This document shows positions 63,706-64,000 of a stretch of 64,000 bases of DNA, piece by piece. The notes beneath the pieces were generated by a model, which worked only from the letters and a program-made list of their open reading frames with translations, was not told where the DNA came from and ran no database searches. The stretch covers positions 4,196,001 to 4,260,000 of the forward strand of contig NZ_OY762999.1 in assembly GCF_963666665.1 (NCBI RefSeq), read 5' to 3'. This DNA comes from Maridesulfovibrio sp. (GTDB taxonomy: Bacteria > Desulfobacterota > Desulfovibrionia > Desulfovibrionales > Desulfovibrionaceae). Made by a program: the position numbers and the translations under genes. Each line of letters begins with the position of its first letter. Position 1 is the first letter of the stretch.

Positions 63706-64000
63706 CTTCAACTCCGTATGCCAGGCAACAGCCTTGCCTTGTTTCGCTAATTAGTAGCTATCGGGAATTGTAAGTTGAAGAACGGTTCTAAGTATAATTT
63801 ATGCGATATATGTCCGAGTTGACACAATATTATTGGGATCAAGTTTTACAGGAGAAAGAGGATTAGTCGGAAGTTGTAAGAAAATGGCCTTATCGTTTTT
63901 AAATGGTAATCAATACGTTTAACTGAGCCGTCCTAAAATAGATTGACGGTTAATTGGTTTACTACAGGGCTGTGGGGGTACCCCCACAGCCCTGTTTATG
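63706..64000. other. gene-free window end with a perfect palindrome
   Basis: About 295 AT-rich bases without a credible gene. At 63964-63995 lies a perfect 32-base palindrome (arms ACAGGGCTGTGGGGGT and complement, centre GTAC) followed by only TTTATG. It is probably a terminator for a gene just outside the window. Confidence 0.55.

Overview
The window reads as chromosome of a marine, Desulfovibrio-like sulfate reducer (Maridesulfovibrio type). This is inference: GC is moderate, most genes are ordinary bacterial housekeeping and transport genes, PAS-rich histidine kinases are abundant, a MobA-MoeA fusion and a C_GCAxxG_C_C protein are present, and one regulator gene looks like a selenoprotein. 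No sulfate-reduction gene lies in the window, so the taxonomic call rests on overall resemblance. I see no prophage, insertion sequence or CRISPR array.

Layout. 1-5.9 kb: partial asparaginase, a PAS histidine kinase, the GTPase TypA/BipA and flavin-dependent thymidylate synthase ThyX. 5.9-9.2 kb: an AT-rich gene-free stretch with DnaA boxes (candidate oriC), dnaA, and a second dnaA-like gene that keeps domain I and a domain IV-like end but has no ATPase. 9.2-14.7 kb: PIN-PhoH ATPase, a MobA-MoeA fusion, a flavodoxin-ferredoxin protein and a lipoprotein. 14.8-16.3 kb: a C_GCAxxG_C_C redox-type protein divergent from a LysR regulator whose frame is crossed by one UGA codon at a normally cysteine position, followed by a hairpin with a GGUC loop. 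I read this as a selenocysteine-containing LysR regulator and it is the main find. 16.3-22 kb: a five-gene peptide/nickel-type ABC importer operon. 22.3-24.3 kb: PnuC with a NadR-type kinase (nicotinamide riboside salvage) and an Asp/Glu racemase. 24.4-28.8 kb: an AT-rich LCAT-like lipoprotein, a LysE exporter and an MFS transporter. 28.8-29.8 kb: a tandemly duplicated tRNA-Pro/tRNA-Thr cassette.

30-38.5 kb: small zinc-ribbon, secreted and EF-hand proteins, iron alcohol dehydrogenase, a glycerophosphodiesterase lipoprotein, a Tat-exported HD protein, a TSCPD protein and a radical SAM protein. 38.5-44.5 kb: glycerol regulon (glpR, glpD, glpF, glpK). GlpR-like palindromes also lie between the alcohol dehydrogenase and the glycerophosphodiesterase, which suggests that both belong to the regulon. 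44.5-54.1 kb: three more histidine kinases with nearly the same catalytic core as the first and different sensors (a CxxCH heme-type domain, a Cache domain coupled to a separate binding protein, and a fused SBP_bac_3 domain), plus a DUF389 membrane protein. None has an adjacent response regulator.

54.2-64 kb: YitT membrane protein, a periplasmic binding protein, a decayed peroxiredoxin, a TerB/J-domain pair, a DsrE protein, a flavoprotein of the kind found fused to selenophosphate synthetase, a multi-PAS/GAF diguanylate cyclase and an unrecognised protein in AT-rich DNA. Calls were made by reading; no database search was run.
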